The translations under genes were made by a program, and so were the position numbers. Below, in pieces: positions 6,168-6,582 of a DNA stretch of 6,582 nucleotides. Where the stretch lies: contig JALOLN010000111.1 in NCBI GenBank assembly GCA_025455945.1, positions 1 through 6,582 of the forward strand, read 5' to 3'. The stretch comes from Actinomycetes bacterium. Lineage in GTDB: Bacteria; Actinomycetota; Actinomycetes; Prado026. The notes beneath the pieces were generated by a model. It saw only the letters and a list, made by a program, of their open reading frames with translations. It was not told where the DNA came from and made no database searches. Within the stretch, counting starts at the first letter, position 1; every line of letters starts with the position of its first letter.

Positions 6168-6582
6168 ATGTTGTCGGCGATGAGACGTGTCGGCGTGCTC
6201 GCAGCGTCAACCGCCCTCCTCGTGGGCGGGCTGGTCGGCACGGCAGCAGCCGACCCGCCGGAGATCATCCGGTACCCGGACTTCGGGATGGAGGTCGAGT
6301 GGCCCAACGACGACCCCGACCCGTTCTGGTCGGCGGAGCGGTGCAGCTTCCCCGTCCGCTACCAAGACACGGGCAAGGGCATGGAGATCCTCTTCGCTGA
6401 CGGGCGCTACCTCGCCACGGCCCCCGGCCTGCACGCCACCGTCACCAACGTGGAGACCGGCGCGTCGCTCAGCCTGCCCGTCAACGGCTCGATGCGCATC
6501 ACCTGGTCGGCTCCGGACGCCCAGGGGTACTACACGGAGGTGATCGTGTTCCGTGGTCCCAGCATCGACATCTCGGCCGGTC
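6168..6582 (+). CDS. Secreted protein of unknown function, N-terminal part
   Basis: Partial: 138 codons are visible and the gene runs off the right edge. Residues 1-28 are a Sec signal peptide: basic MLSAMRR, a hydrophobic core VGVLAASTALLVGGLVG, and a TAAA|D cleavage site after Ala28, with no lipobox cysteine. The mature part starts DPPEIIRYPDFGMEVEW, then CSFPVRYQDTGKGME with a single visible cysteine (Cys58), LFADGRYLATAPGLHATVTNVETG and a Trp/Tyr-rich stretch. The layout of signal peptide, C-x-FPV, TGKG, DGR and TxPGLxATVTNxxTG resembles a family of small secreted actinobacterial proteins of unknown role, probably all beta. Codons such as AGA, TCA, CAA and GCT are slightly more frequent than in the upstream genes. 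The AGGTGG 8 nt upstream supports the ATG at 6168. I assign no function. Confidence 0.8.
   Translation, partial: MLSAMRRVGVLAASTALLVGGLVGTAAADPPEIIRYPDFGMEVEWPNDDPDPFWSAERCSFPVRYQDTGKGMEILFADGRYLATAPGLHATVTNVETGASLSLPVNGSMRITWSAPDAQGYYTEVIVFRGPSIDISAG

Overview
The window is very GC-rich, with G or C at nearly every third codon position. It carries tightly packed genes with 4-bp ATGA overlaps and short spacers. The start regions have a TANNNT box 7 nt ahead of the start codon and no Shine-Dalgarno, as expected of leaderless mRNAs. Together with the protein families present, this points to an actinomycete (Actinomycetota); I cannot name a genus from sequence alone. No tRNA, rRNA, CRISPR array, insertion sequence or prophage gene is visible, so this looks like chromosomal backbone.

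Layout. (1) Minus strand, 1-773: the N-terminal part of a GNAT acetyltransferase fused to an ADP-forming acyl-CoA synthetase-like module, running off the left edge. (2) A 100-bp divergent control region, 774-873. It holds two back-to-back leaderless-type promoters and a 16-bp interrupted inverted repeat between them. (3) Plus strand, 874-2687: psuG (pseudouridine-5'-phosphate glycosidase) and a PfkB kinase, probably psuK, overlapping by ATGA. (4) Plus strand, 2714-6069: a type IIA topoisomerase subunit A of the actinobacterial ParC type, overlapping by ATGA with a sucrase/ferredoxin-like (Apd1-type) iron-sulfur protein. (5) A 98-bp spacer with a perfect 14-bp palindrome and a Shine-Dalgarno. 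(6) Plus strand, 6168 to the right edge: the N-terminal part of a secreted protein of unknown function.

How the genes fit together. The kinase phosphorylates pseudouridine, and PsuG splits pseudouridine 5'-phosphate into uracil and ribose 5-phosphate; together they salvage modified nucleosides released by RNA turnover. The topoisomerase subunit has no partner subunit in the window and would need a ParE/GyrB-type ATPase from elsewhere. Its overlap with the iron-sulfur protein implies translational coupling, but no biochemical link is established.

I see no clearly new multi-gene system. The points most worth a second look are the inverted repeat between the divergent promoters, the bis-histidine [2Fe-2S] motif in the ferredoxin-like protein, and the glycine at the quinolone-critical serine position of the topoisomerase.
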